NCBI GenBank assembly: GCA_001766825.1
Contig: LYOR01000008.1
Location: 1 to 50,532, forward strand
DNA from: Candidatus Syntropharchaeum butanivorans
Lineage (GTDB): Archaea; Halobacteriota; Syntropharchaeia; Syntropharchaeales; Syntropharchaeaceae
DNA: 50,532 bases
Direction: 5' to 3'
In this document: positions 37,699 to 46,380 of the stretch, piece by piece
Position numbering within the stretch: the stretch's first letter is position 1
Layout of the letters: every line of letters starts with the position of its first letter
Translations under genes and position numbers: made by a program
Notes under the pieces: model-generated
Told to the model about the DNA's origin: nothing
What the model saw: the letters and a program-made list of their open reading frames with translations, nothing else
Database searches by the model: none

Positions 37699-38263
37699 CC
37701 CTATGCTCCAGAAGCCATCTTATCAGTCTCTCAAATGCTACCCTTCTATGGGATATTTTATTCTTCTCATCCCTCGAGATCTCACCAAATGTCTTATCCC
37801 CATAGAGAAAGATTGGATCAAACCCAAAGCCATTCTTACCCCTTATCTTATTTGCGATCTCACCCTCAACGCTCCCACTGAATATGACAGGCTCACTTGA
37901 ACCATCGCAGAATGCGATTACAGACTTAAACGTCGCTCTTCTATCTTTAATGCGGCTCATGAGCTTCAGTATGCCTTTATTACCCAGTTTTTTATGCACA
38001 TAGGCAGAGTAAGGACCCGGGAACCCACCCAGAGAAGAGATGAAAAGTCCAGAGTCCTCAACAATCAAAGGTCGCCTGAATATCGCCGCTGCATGAATCG
38101 CACCCCATCTTGCAACCTCCTCAAGTGTATCTGCCTGCAACTCAGGATACTCGTATCCCACCTGTTCTATCGTGATGCCATGAGGTGCTGCAAGCTCTCT
38201 AATCTCTCTGACCTTTCCTTCATTCTTTGTTATGAATAAGAGATTATTCACGTTAAAAGCCAC
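37682..38263 (-). CDS. XTP/dITP diphosphatase (HAM1/RdgB family)
   Basis: This 193-residue enzyme clears non-canonical purine nucleotides such as dITP and XTP. It shows the substrate-binding start LLFITKNEGKVREIREL, the acidic VEDSGLFISSLGGFPGPYSAYV block and the GKNGFGFDPIF signature. The start is GTG at 38263 with a TGAGGT site about 7 nt upstream; a second GTG at 38251 is possible. The start lies inside the 3' end of the aRF1 gene. Confidence 0.93.
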   Translation of the reverse strand: MAFNVNNLLFITKNEGKVREIRELAAPHGITIEQVGYEYPELQADTLEEVARWGAIHAAAIFRRPLIVEDSGLFISSLGGFPGPYSAYVHKKLGNKGILKLMSRIKDRRATFKSVIAFCDGSSEPVIFSGSVEGEIANKIRGKNGFGFDPIFLYGDKTFGEISRDEKNKISHRRVAFERLIRWLLEHRDVQTI

Positions 38264-39518
38264 TTCGATACCTCAGTATCGCAGCGATTCCACCAAACGC
38301 CCTCAAAAGCTGTTCTCCCTCTTCAAAGTCCGTGGATATGATGGCAACCTCTGTGCCCCGCTCCTTCGCGATCTGGGAGAGCTCAACTACGATATCATTC
38401 ACCTCTGTCACCTTCATATGTGTGTTACACCCCGGACAGAGGAGATCTTTCCCGATTTCTCCCGGATCTATGCCAGGGGATACCTTAAAGCTCTTTTCAA
38501 GGCTGTATCCACAGTTATCACAGACGAACGTTGCCCTGATCTTGTTTAGATCCTCTGAAATGATGAGTGTCTCACATGCACCCGCCTCAAGGGCTTTTCT
38601 TACCTCATCCTCCCCATAGGCCGTGAGACGCTCATCATTCACAAGCAGCTTCATGAACCGTTCCATTAGCCGCTTCTCCTTCATCAGCTCAATCCCCTCA
38701 AGCGCCCCTTTTGCCGCGTCCACAAGCTCATAGAGCCCGGATTCGTCTGTATAGGAGACATCAAAGAGGTCGATCACCTTGCGTCTCAGCTCATGATGGA
38801 GAAACTCCCCTTTAGCAAACTCTTCTTTTGTCGGACTTGGTCCACCGATGAGAATTCCCAGAAGCTCGTCCCTTGGTATCGCGAGAAAGACCTCGTTCGC
38901 ATGATTTCCAACCCTCGTGTAGAAATCGTGCACCGCAATCTCTCTCAAACGACTGAAACGCTGAGCAGACTGTCCCCCCCGCCTTGTCTTTCCGGGAACT
39001 GTCGATGTGACATGCTTGAGTGCTGATATCGTTTTTCCCTTAAGAATCCCGATTGTTGCCTCCCTCTTATCAAGAACCAGGAGCCCATACGTCTTTTTAT
39101 CTTCAAGCATCTCTTCTAACGGATCTAAAAGGAAAGTAGAATCGCAGTGGTACCTGTAAGATCTTATTGGCTCAGGAGGCACGATTATTGTCGTATCAAT
39201 GTTCGTCTTGTCCCCTCCAACATCGATGGCCCCACAGAAAATCGCGATACCGGTCGGGGGCGGGCGCTGGATGTACTTGAGACGCGAAAGGATTGAGTCG
39301 AGCGCACTCTGGACATTTGTACGGGTTGACTTACTCTTTATATTTGATGCCTGCCCATGCTCATCCCTTAACTGGGCGGTGACGTCTGAGATCTGCTTGT
39401 CAGGAGGGATGTAAACAGTCACAAGCTCCGTCCCCCTCCCAGATTTTCCCCTCAGCTCCTCGAGCTTCTTCTTAAACTCGTACCGGTCAAAGGCCTCACT
39501 CGTTGCTTCAGTCATCAC
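38253..39518 (-). CDS. prf1: peptide chain release factor aRF1
   Basis: This 421-residue factor recognises all three stop codons and releases the nascent peptide. The stop-recognition NIKS motif is at 59-62 (SNIKSKSTRTNV). The catalytic GGQ is at 181-183 (RRGGQSAQRFSRLRE). The C-terminal domain contains a zinc-binding module (CDNCG...CPGC). It lies between the PDCD5-like gene (10-nt gap) and the pyrophosphatase gene (11-nt overlap). Confidence 0.96.
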   Translation of the reverse strand: MMTEATSEAFDRYEFKKKLEELRGKSGRGTELVTVYIPPDKQISDVTAQLRDEHGQASNIKSKSTRTNVQSALDSILSRLKYIQRPPPTGIAIFCGAIDVGGDKTNIDTTIIVPPEPIRSYRYHCDSTFLLDPLEEMLEDKKTYGLLVLDKREATIGILKGKTISALKHVTSTVPGKTRRGGQSAQRFSRLREIAVHDFYTRVGNHANEVFLAIPRDELLGILIGGPSPTKEEFAKGEFLHHELRRKVIDLFDVSYTDESGLYELVDAAKGALEGIELMKEKRLMERFMKLLVNDERLTAYGEDEVRKALEAGACETLIISEDLNKIRATFVCDNCGYSLEKSFKVSPGIDPGEIGKDLLCPGCNTHMKVTEVNDIVVELSQIAKERGTEVAIISTDFEEGEQLLRAFGGIAAILRYRSGF

Positions 39519-39528
39519 TCTACCTATC

Positions 39529-39858
39529 TTAGATCCTTCTTATGCTTATCTCCCTCTTCTTCGGTGTAAGCTGCAGGAGGATCTTCTTGAGCTGCTCATC
39601 GGTCACGGTAGATCTCAATCTTCCTGATTGAGCGAGCGCGATCAATTGAAGCTCTACCTGCTCAGCAAACTCAGGTTTTGCCATTTTCAAGCTGTTCAAC
39701 CTTTCTCGTGCTTCAGGTGCCAGAATTTGCCTTAATATTGCCTGCTTCTTCGATTCAAACTCCCTTTTTGCCTCTTCTTCCTGGGCAAGCTGTGCTTGCT
39801 GTTGTGCAAGCTCTTGCATCCGCTTCTGTCTGAGCAGCTCCAACTCCTCATCAGCCAT
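39529..39858 (-). CDS. PDCD5-like DNA-binding protein
   Basis: This 109-residue homologue of human PDCD5 (TFAR19) has an N-terminal Gln-rich helix (about 5-45). A helical core (ILRQILAPEARERLNSLKMAKPEFAEQVELQLIALAQSGRL) and a basic tail (TPKKREISIRR) follow. Archaeal members are encoded beside S19e, as here. They are thought to bind DNA or assist folding, but the role is unsettled. Confidence 0.9.
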   Translation of the reverse strand: MADEELELLRQKRMQELAQQQAQLAQEEEAKREFESKKQAILRQILAPEARERLNSLKMAKPEFAEQVELQLIALAQSGRLRSTVTDEQLKKILLQLTPKKREISIRRI

Positions 39859-39877
39859 TCAAACAACCTCCAGTCAA

Positions 39878-40312
39878 TCAAGCTTGAGATAGCTCAAGTT
39901 CTTTTTCAACCTCAAATGCGGCATTATCAAGTAATGATCTGCCTTTTGGCGATATTATTCTGCCCTTTTCGGATTTTTTTACGTATCCCGCAGCTTCAAG
40001 CTGCTGAAGTGCCTTTCTAATGATGGAACCACTCCCTTTCTTGAGGTGCTCTGTCTTGACACCTCTCCTGTGCCTCCCACCATAGAACGTGGCAAGGCGA
40101 GAGGTACCAACAGGCCCATCGATGTAGATCCGCCTCAGGATAGATGAACATCTGATAAACCACCAATCTTCATCCACAGGTGGAAGCTCACGGTTCACAC
40201 CTGTTTTAACATAGTCCCCCCACTCAGGGAGAGCTATCGCTTTGTTCTGTTTCAGCTTCTCTGCAACCTTTTTAATCAGTGCATCTGGGGGTACATCATA
40301 CACAGTCGTCAT
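39878..40312 (-). CDS. 30S ribosomal protein S19e
   Basis: This 144-residue archaeal/eukaryotic ribosomal protein has a winged-helix core. It matches S19e by YDVPPDALIKKVAEKLK, LPPVDEDWWFIRCSSILRRIYIDGPVG and YGGRHRRGVKTEHLKKGSGSIIRKALQQLE. The ATG has a GGAGGT ribosome-binding site 5 nt upstream. It is the promoter-proximal gene of the operon running to purQ. Confidence 0.96.
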   Translation of the reverse strand: MTTVYDVPPDALIKKVAEKLKQNKAIALPEWGDYVKTGVNRELPPVDEDWWFIRCSSILRRIYIDGPVGTSRLATFYGGRHRRGVKTEHLKKGSGSIIRKALQQLEAAGYVKKSEKGRIISPKGRSLLDNAAFEVEKELELSQA

Positions 40313-40350
40313 CTTTTACCTCCAACAGCAGTCCCCTTTACCCCTTACAT

Positions 40351-40366
40351 AGATATATATTTAACT
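40351..40366. promoter_or_regulatory. TATA-like box between S19e operon and AOR gene
   Basis: ATATATATTTAA at 40353-40364 lies about 40-50 nt upstream of both divergent starts (S19e at 40312, AOR at 40408). It reads TTAAATATATAT on the minus strand. It may serve both directions; a second AT-rich stretch (GCTTTATTAG, about 40377) could serve the AOR gene instead. Confidence 0.5.
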
Positions 40367-40407
40367 ATCGGCTGAAGCTTTATTAGATCTGAGGTTAAGC
40401 CACTCTT

Positions 40408-42060
40408 GTGAAACCAGATGGAAACTTTGGCTGGTGCAGAAAGATACTCGAGGTTGACCTCTCAGATGAGAGCATAAAGGAGATATCCCCTCCTTATGAG
40501 CTTTTAAGGTGTTATCTGGGTGGAAGAGGACTTGGTGTACGTTTGGTCTATGATAACGGTAGAGTTACCCCTCTTTCACCAGATAACCTCCTTGTTTTTG
40601 CAGCAGGCCCTCTAACAGGTACACCAACCCCGGCATCAGGCAGGGCATCTGTTGTAACACGTTCTCCTGCAACAGGGACGATATTTGATGCAAATGCAGG
40701 TGGAAAGTTCGGATATGAGCTGAAACGAGCTGGATTTGATGCGATAGTACTGAAGGGCAGGGCAGATCGACCGGTTATACTCGAGATAGAGGATGATGAG
40801 GTTGAGATAAGAAATGGAGATGATCTATGGGGATGTAATCTAAAAGAGACCATCAGGATCATGAGACAGCAGGGGACAGGATCTATTGCTGCCATCGGAA
40901 GGGCGGGTGAGAGGCTTTTGAGTATCGCCTCAATAGGTGTGGATGGCTCCCACTACTTTGCCAGGGGTGGAGTCGGTGCAGTGATGGGGTCGAAAAAGCT
41001 CAAGGCGATCAGGATAAAGGGTAACGGCAGGATCTCAATCTTTGACGAGGATGCATTTTCCCATCATCGACGCACGATTCAGCGAATGCTTGTTGCATCA
41101 CCCACGATAGACAAGGGACTCAAGGTCTTCGGCACCCCTGTTCTTGTCAAGATCGCAGAGTGGATGGGTATACTTCCAGTTGATAACTTCAGAGGTGGAA
41201 AGTTTGACGCAAGGCCACTTTATGGCTCAAGGCTCAGGAGTGAGTATCCATCAAAGAGAAGAGCCTGTCCATCATGTCCGATAGGATGCAAACGAGAAGA
41301 AAGAGGGGGTGGGGAGCTTCCGGAGTATGAAACGATCGCAATGTTTGGCCCGAACCTCCTCAATGACGATCTTGATCTCATCATTGAGGCAAACCGCATC
41401 TGTAATGACTACGGAATCGATACGATCTCATCAGGGTCGATCATCGCAACCCATGGCATCTCTGACCCGTGCGAGATCCCAGGGCTTGTTGAGGAGATAG
41501 GGGAAGGAAAGATCAGATTGAAGGGGGAGGTTGCAGTAAAAGGCCTTGAACTACCTGGTTATGATCCCCGTCGGGTCATGGGGCTGGGTTTCAGCTATGC
41601 AACATCAAACAGGGGCGGATGTCACACGAGAGCATACATGGTTGCACCAGAGATCCTCAAGAAACCAAAGGCGATAGATCCACTCACTTTGAGTGGAAAG
41701 GCAGGGTATGTGAAGGTATTTCAGGATAGATTTGCAGCCGTAGACTCGCTTGTCGTCTGCAAGTTTGCGTTCTTCGGGGTGACGGAAGAGGAGTATGCAA
41801 ATATCCTCACAGCGGTTACAGGGGTTGAGTTCAGATCAGAGGATCTCATGATGGTCGGGGAGCGGATATGGAATCTTGAACGCCTCTATAACATCAGGGA
41901 AGGGTTTGGAAGGGCAGATGACACACTACCTGTACATTTCTTCGATGGATTCAGTCGTGATGCGTTTGAGAGGACACTTGATGAGTACTATGCAATCAGG
42001 GGGTGGGATGAGAACGGCGTTCCAAAGGAGGAGACCCTGATGAGGCTTGGGCTGAAGTGA
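40408..42060 (+). CDS. tungsten-dependent aldehyde:ferredoxin oxidoreductase family protein
   Basis: The 550-residue AOR-family enzyme oxidises aldehydes to acids with ferredoxin as acceptor, using a bis-pterin tungsten (or molybdenum) cofactor and one 4Fe-4S cluster. Pterin-contacting segments are GGRGLGVRLVYD, AGPLTGTPTPASGR and ARGGVGAVMGSKKLKAI. Cluster ligands are C287-x2-C290-x3-C294 (CPSCPIGC) and C451. It is shorter than the roughly 605-residue Pyrococcus AOR, closer to shorter paralogues of unknown aldehyde specificity. It starts with GTG at 40408. No ferredoxin or cofactor gene adjoins it. Confidence 0.92.
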   Translation: MKPDGNFGWCRKILEVDLSDESIKEISPPYELLRCYLGGRGLGVRLVYDNGRVTPLSPDNLLVFAAGPLTGTPTPASGRASVVTRSPATGTIFDANAGGKFGYELKRAGFDAIVLKGRADRPVILEIEDDEVEIRNGDDLWGCNLKETIRIMRQQGTGSIAAIGRAGERLLSIASIGVDGSHYFARGGVGAVMGSKKLKAIRIKGNGRISIFDEDAFSHHRRTIQRMLVASPTIDKGLKVFGTPVLVKIAEWMGILPVDNFRGGKFDARPLYGSRLRSEYPSKRRACPSCPIGCKREERGGGELPEYETIAMFGPNLLNDDLDLIIEANRICNDYGIDTISSGSIIATHGISDPCEIPGLVEEIGEGKIRLKGEVAVKGLELPGYDPRRVMGLGFSYATSNRGGCHTRAYMVAPEILKKPKAIDPLTLSGKAGYVKVFQDRFAAVDSLVVCKFAFFGVTEEEYANILTAVTGVEFRSEDLMMVGERIWNLERLYNIREGFGRADDTLPVHFFDGFSRDAFERTLDEYYAIRGWDENGVPKEETLMRLGLK

Positions 42061-42077
42061 GAGAAATGGGTGAAGAA

Positions 42078-42350
42078 CCCCCTCAATCCCATCCATCACC
42101 CATGTTTATGGTTGACTGCATAACCCCTTAAACTTATCACCAAAGAACTCATCAATCAACCTTTTTGCAAATAAAAATGATATCCACTCCTTTGACTTCT
42201 TAAAAGCTTTAGCAATATAGTTTCCTTGAGTTCTTCTGAGAACTTTGATTTACCCATCCCCTCACCGGTCAAAACCTAAACCAGACCCCCTCATGAATAA
42301 TAAGTGCCACTGAGACCAGCCCCCCTCAACCCCTATCCATCACCCTGTTT
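42078..42350 (+). repeat. imperfect direct repeat bracketing a decayed region
   Basis: A C-rich sequence at about 42078-42106 recurs at about 42320-42350 in the same orientation with a few differences; both contain CCCCCTCAA and ATCCATCACCC. The two copies bracket about 240 bases that hold a broken minus-strand reading frame. This could be the trace of a small mobile element or of recombination. Confidence 0.4.
42106..42257 (-). pseudogene. short frameshifted reading frame, possibly transposase debris
   Basis: From the ATG at 42257, which has a GGTGAGGGG directly upstream, the minus strand reads MGKSKFSEELKETILLKLL. Its natural continuation, KSKEWISFLFAKRLIDEFFG, lies in a different frame ending at 42106. 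The start resembles the N-terminus of transposase-type proteins but is too short to assign. A frameshift near 42197 splits it. Confidence 0.4.
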
Positions 42351-42469
42351 TCCCTTTAAGTCATCTCCCGGCCCCCGGTCAACCAATGAATCTACCTCTG
42401 CAAGTATGTCACCAGGTTTTTTACCTTTTCATATTCCTCTTTCAACGAATAGTCCATTAGAGACTTCAT
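42328..42469 (-). pseudogene. N-terminal fragment of an IS5-type transposase
   Basis: The minus strand from ATG 42469 reads MKSLMDYSLKEEYEKVKN. After a frameshift (near 42413) it goes on with GDILAEVDSLVD. This is the typical opening of a methanogen IS5-family transposase (family pattern D-x-ALKEEYEKVK-x-LGD-x-LAE). Nothing recognisable follows, so only a stub remains. Confidence 0.55.
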
Positions 42470-42493
42470 ACCTGTTTTATGTTGAGAATGGAT

Positions 42494-44557
42494 TTAAGAT
42501 GGGGTCCGAAGGCAGGGGTTTTCTCTGTAGTAGATTACAACCCCCTCATTCCGGTAAACTACCTCACACCCATCCCAGTCTTCAAACTTCAGGACCCCTT
42601 GAGGATACCGCTCCCGCTCAACCGGTCCGATGTAGATGTAGCTCACATTGTATCTCTCAAGGATTTTTATCACCTCCTCATCGATCACCGGAGATGATAA
42701 AACCTTCATGACATCATTCATCCTTTCTGTGACCTCTTTCCTATCCCCCCTCCACATTATCTCCTCACCCATCCAGCCAATCACAATCGGGACCCCTGTT
42801 ATCGATGCAACCCTTGACTCCCATGTGTAGTCACGCGCAGGTATTGTCAAAAATACCGGATGCCCCTTTATATTCTCATTTATCCAATATATGGCATCCA
42901 TATCCCATTTAAAATCATTTCTGGCGTAAAAAAGACCATCAAGAGTTGGTTTAACCTTGAACGCATGTGATCTTCCTGAGGTTGCAAATACAGGGTATAC
43001 TGATGCAGAGATGAGAAGCGCGATAAGTAGAAGTGAGAAGATGTGCCTGGATGGGGTTTTCATCCCTCTCAGAGATATCCGGCTGAGCGCAAGTGCTGAT
43101 GCAACCCCCCAGAGTATCCATAAATCAAGATACAGCTTGAACACGGTGTTCATGCGCTCATAGCTCCCTGTAAAAGCATCATCCACGTAGATGACCTCAC
43201 ACCCAAGCGCAACAAGTGCACCAGAGAGAATCAGGAGGCTTAAAAAGCGCTCCTCCCTGGATGAACCCTTCAGTACATCCCACGAGGGGAGGATGATCAG
43301 TGGTATGAGCACGAAGAGAAGCTGGAAGTCTATGAGCCATGAGATGGGAAGCAGGATCAATATTCCCATGATGAAATCCAATTTGGCCCTTGAGTCGAGC
43401 CTGTACAGGATGTATGCGTAGATAATAAGGAGAAACAGCCCATATATCAGGAAAAAGTTGATAAAATCTGTTCTTTCTGTGACAAATCCGATACCACGCC
43501 CCTGGGTTGAGATGAAGAAAGGAAGATAGGGGAGTGTTGCAGCTGATATCCCGACTACAACCTCGCGGATCTTCAATCCTCTGATGAGAATGATGAGAAG
43601 AAGAAGCATGAGAAATACGGGATAGTCCCACGTGTTAAGCGGCGCCAGAAAACCGGTGAACACCCCGGACGCTGCAATAGCTCCTATCTTCCGATTTTGC
43701 TCACTGAGAAGATCGAAAAAGAGTGTGATAAGGAGGATCTTGAAGGGGATTGCGATCATGTGAGGATGAACGTCCCCATGGAGGAAGCTGAAGTATGGAA
43801 ACTCATTGATCGTACCAGGTATTATCCTCGATGCGTGCCAGTAGTCAAAGTACAGGAGCGAGGAGGAGGTATGCATCTGTAAGAGGAGCTGGATGATACC
43901 GGTGAGGTTACCAAGGATCAGGACGAAGAGAAGTGTAATTACACCATACCTGCGCCTTCCTGTAAGGCTCAGACCAAGGCCGTATGTGATCTGTGCTGTT
44001 AGAGCAAAGAAAGAGGCTGTTGCGAGGTTAAATCCTACCTCAGGCGCAATACCTGTGATTTTAAGGATGTTTGCAACGATCAGATGCCCCATGTAGTAAT
44101 ACTGGATCGGTTCACCCCCGAAGTACGGATCGTAGGGAGGTAAACGATTAGATCTCAAGATCGCGTTGATAAACCCGAATTCGCTGAGTTTTTCACCTCC
44201 TGTAAAGTAGATCTCAGGAGAGAACGCCCTCACAAATGCAAACAGGAAGAATGCAAGGGTGAAGATGAGTTCAGCCTCGATGAATCTCCTCCATCTGATC
44301 CCATGTCCCTTTCTCATGGTTATACAGGCTATGGAGATCAGTGCGAGGATAAGAAAGGGCAAGACCACGGCTATAAGGTCATATCTGTGAACAAATCCGA
44401 TTATGAAGGTGATGTAGGCTGATATGATGAGCGCAATCGCCTTGGGGAGGAAGTAGCCGCAATCCCTGAGGTTGTCTGTGATTATGAGGGAGAGGGGGAG
44501 GGCAATTATGCCAGCAAGCTCAAAGAAGACGTACCAGGTGATAATCTCACCAGAGAT
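42494..44557 (-). CDS. DUF2298 (archaeal YYY-type) large integral membrane protein
   Basis: This polytopic protein of about 687 residues belongs to the DUF2298 membrane family. The family N-terminus (helix pair with a L-x-D-x-GY-x-L-x-K element) is visible as DNLRDCGYFLPKAIALI. It is followed by YDPYFGGEPIQYYYMGHL, SFLHGDVHPHMIAIPF and NTWDYPVF. About a dozen membrane segments precede a soluble C-terminal part with a nucleotide- or sugar-handling look. The homology begins upstream of the first standard start (GTG 44368). In that frame only ATC at 44557, directly after the TAG of the previous gene and 9 nt after GAGGGGG, or ATT at 44545 could start it. Related proteins resemble GT-C glycosyltransferases; the function is unknown. 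Confidence 0.8.
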   Translation of the reverse strand: MSGEIITWYVFFELAGIIALPLSLIITDNLRDCGYFLPKAIALIISAYITFIIGFVHRYDLIAVVLPFLILALISIACITMRKGHGIRWRRFIEAELIFTLAFFLFAFVRAFSPEIYFTGGEKLSEFGFINAILRSNRLPPYDPYFGGEPIQYYYMGHLIVANILKITGIAPEVGFNLATASFFALTAQITYGLGLSLTGRRRYGVITLLFVLILGNLTGIIQLLLQMHTSSSLLYFDYWHASRIIPGTINEFPYFSFLHGDVHPHMIAIPFKILLITLFFDLLSEQNRKIGAIAASGVFTGFLAPLNTWDYPVFLMLLLLIILIRGLKIREVVVGISAATLPYLPFFISTQGRGIGFVTERTDFINFFLIYGLFLLIIYAYILYRLDSRAKLDFIMGILILLPISWLIDFQLLFVLIPLIILPSWDVLKGSSREERFLSLLILSGALVALGCEVIYVDDAFTGSYERMNTVFKLYLDLWILWGVASALALSRISLRGMKTPSRHIFSLLLIALLISASVYPVFATSGRSHAFKVKPTLDGLFYARNDFKWDMDAIYWINENIKGHPVFLTIPARDYTWESRVASITGVPIVIGWMGEEIMWRGDRKEVTERMNDVMKVLSSPVIDEEVIKILERYNVSYIYIGPVERERYPQGVLKFEDWDGCEVVYRNEGVVIYYRENPCLRTPS

Positions 44558-45397
44558 CTAAATCCACCCCCTCACGAGTGCGATAAAGAGGGATGCGATG
44601 ATTATATCAGCTGATGATCCGGGGTTTATCCTCCTTTCTATAAGCTCCTCATCGAATGACTTAATCTTATCGAGATCAAAGTCTCGTGTTAACACTCTCG
44701 CACGCTCTGAGACCTCACGTGCAACATCAGCACCAAACTTCATCGCGACAAATGTATCAGGACTCTCTGAGAGGATCCTGAGGAATGTCATGACGATACC
44801 GTCGTTAAGGCCAAGTCTTCGTACATCATCACGGAGAATCTCAGCGTACCTGAAGGATCTGGGAAATCCGTTCACCCATTCATTTGATATGAGGTCATAC
44901 GAGGCAGAGATTGAGAATATCTCGTACAGACTCAGGCGCTCCCTTTTTATACGATCAAATGACTCCGGGTCTGTGAGATCGAGATCCTCCACCGGTTTCA
45001 CCCTTACACCGGCAATTTGCGCAGCACGATAGAACTCGATCGCATCTTCCCATCCTGTTGATTTAACGGCATCGTGTGCGGCCTTCTGCTCCCCCCCTCC
45101 GATTATAAGGGGGATTAAGAGCGTGAATGCACCAAAGTGTGTATTACCACCCTTATGCCACGTCTTGCTCGCAGAAACCGCCTCAAAGATCAACCTCCCA
45201 ATCCTGGCCCGGGAGGAGGCTGCCCTCATCAGTACAGGATATACCGCTACACTCGATGCGAGAAAGTCTTCATATCTTGTATCAGGGTAATCATGGCATC
45301 TATCGACATTTCCAGGCTTTGGAGATGCGGATACCTCAAGAAGCATCGCAAGCTGCCCGGCCTGGGCAAGCCGATCCGGATCACGCCTCTCTCTCAT
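44558..45397 (-). CDS. CitG-like triphosphoribosyl-dephospho-CoA synthase family protein
   Basis: The 279-residue protein has the CitG/MdcB-family N-terminal LLEVSASPKPGNVDR motif, a central HKGGNTHFGAFTLLIPL block and a C-terminal NPGSSADIIIASLFI. Bacterial members make the citrate lyase or malonate decarboxylase prosthetic group from dephospho-CoA and ATP. No such lyase is present here, so the archaeal protein probably makes a different nucleotide-linked product. Its ATG overlaps the radical SAM stop by 4 nt. It ends in TAG, directly followed by the membrane protein frame. Confidence 0.82.
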   Translation of the reverse strand: MRERRDPDRLAQAGQLAMLLEVSASPKPGNVDRCHDYPDTRYEDFLASSVAVYPVLMRAASSRARIGRLIFEAVSASKTWHKGGNTHFGAFTLLIPLIIGGGEQKAAHDAVKSTGWEDAIEFYRAAQIAGVRVKPVEDLDLTDPESFDRIKRERLSLYEIFSISASYDLISNEWVNGFPRSFRYAEILRDDVRRLGLNDGIVMTFLRILSESPDTFVAMKFGADVAREVSERARVLTRDFDLDKIKSFDEELIERRINPGSSADIIIASLFIALVRGWI

Positions 45398-46380
45398 ACA
45401 TCCTTAAGGAGGGTCTCATATAGCCTGGTTGCATCCATCATCTCATCGGTTGTCAGATACCTGTCGATCTCGGGATGGAGGTGCGCCCTGTAGCATGGAC
45501 GATACTGGAACATGAGGTTAAAGCGCACTTCCTTCAGATTTGCCGCGACCCACTCGATTATCGGGCGGGTGCAGCACTCAACATGGGCTGGAAGCACGAG
45601 GTGTCTCATGAGGATATCCGCATGATCCTTTGCATGGAGGAAGTTTCTTCTCGTAATCTCCCAGTACCGGTCAACATCAGAGTACTTCTTCGCGCATTGG
45701 TCGTTCCCATACCTGAAGTCACCGAGATAAAGATCGACCACCCCCTCAAGCAATCTCATGGCCTCATCTGAGAGGTACATATTCGAGTTAAAGATGATCG
45801 GGGTGTTTACACGGCAGTGGTTTAAAACCCTCAGGATCGCCGGGATATGAGGTGTTGGATCACCTCCTACAAAGTTGACGTTCTTGGCACCCTCCATCTT
45901 GCGCCTTGTAATCATCTCACATACAAGCTCAGGGAGGGCCGGTACCCCTGATTGGGGGGATGTTGCGATATCCCAGTTCTGACAGTAGACGCATGAGAAT
46001 GTGCAACCCGTGAAGAAGATCGTGTGTGATGGGATGATCTCCTCCTCCTCTCCCCAGTGGAGAAACTCGGATGCAATCCTTGATACGGCATCAACACCGC
46101 AGTATCCAACCTCCCCCTCTTTACGATTGGCGCCGCATCTTCTCTCACACAGGTGACAGCTTTCGAGGATGCGCTCTGAGATTAGAAGCTTCAGGTCGAG
46201 CAGCGTCTTATCACCCTCCTCATGGCCCCCAACCATCCCAAGATCATGGATTTTCCAGAGTTCATCAAGTGAAGCCTCTGGATCAAAGCTCACCCTGACC
46301 TCCTTTGTTACAAGGTATCTCGCCTTTCTCTCCCCCCTCAAGATCTCAAAGTAGCTTTTAAGTGATCCTTTCACATCCAT
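45394..46380 (-). CDS. radical SAM protein, PflA-like
   Basis: This 328-residue radical SAM enzyme has the cluster motif FTGCTFSCVYCQNWDIA (C126, C130, C133). An N-terminal Cys set (C75, C78, C82, C94 in ESCHLCERRCG and GYCG) suggests an extra metal site. It resembles the uncharacterised COG1313/PflX group, related to glycyl-radical-enzyme activases, though no glycyl radical enzyme is nearby. Met at 46380 is chosen (10-nt overlap with the upstream gene); Met at 46410 would overlap by 40 nt. Confidence 0.85.
   Translation of the reverse strand: MDVKGSLKSYFEILRGERKARYLVTKEVRVSFDPEASLDELWKIHDLGMVGGHEEGDKTLLDLKLLISERILESCHLCERRCGANRKEGEVGYCGVDAVSRIASEFLHWGEEEEIIPSHTIFFTGCTFSCVYCQNWDIATSPQSGVPALPELVCEMITRRKMEGAKNVNFVGGDPTPHIPAILRVLNHCRVNTPIIFNSNMYLSDEAMRLLEGVVDLYLGDFRYGNDQCAKKYSDVDRYWEITRRNFLHAKDHADILMRHLVLPAHVECCTRPIIEWVAANLKEVRFNLMFQYRPCYRAHLHPEIDRYLTTDEMMDATRLYETLLKDV

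Noticed and set aside
44555..44560. Pyrrolysine at TAG fusing the CitG-like and DUF2298 proteins
   Set aside because: The CitG-like protein ends at its natural C-terminus and the next family's N-terminus begins right after; two separate genes are more likely. Kept only as an alternative in the findings.
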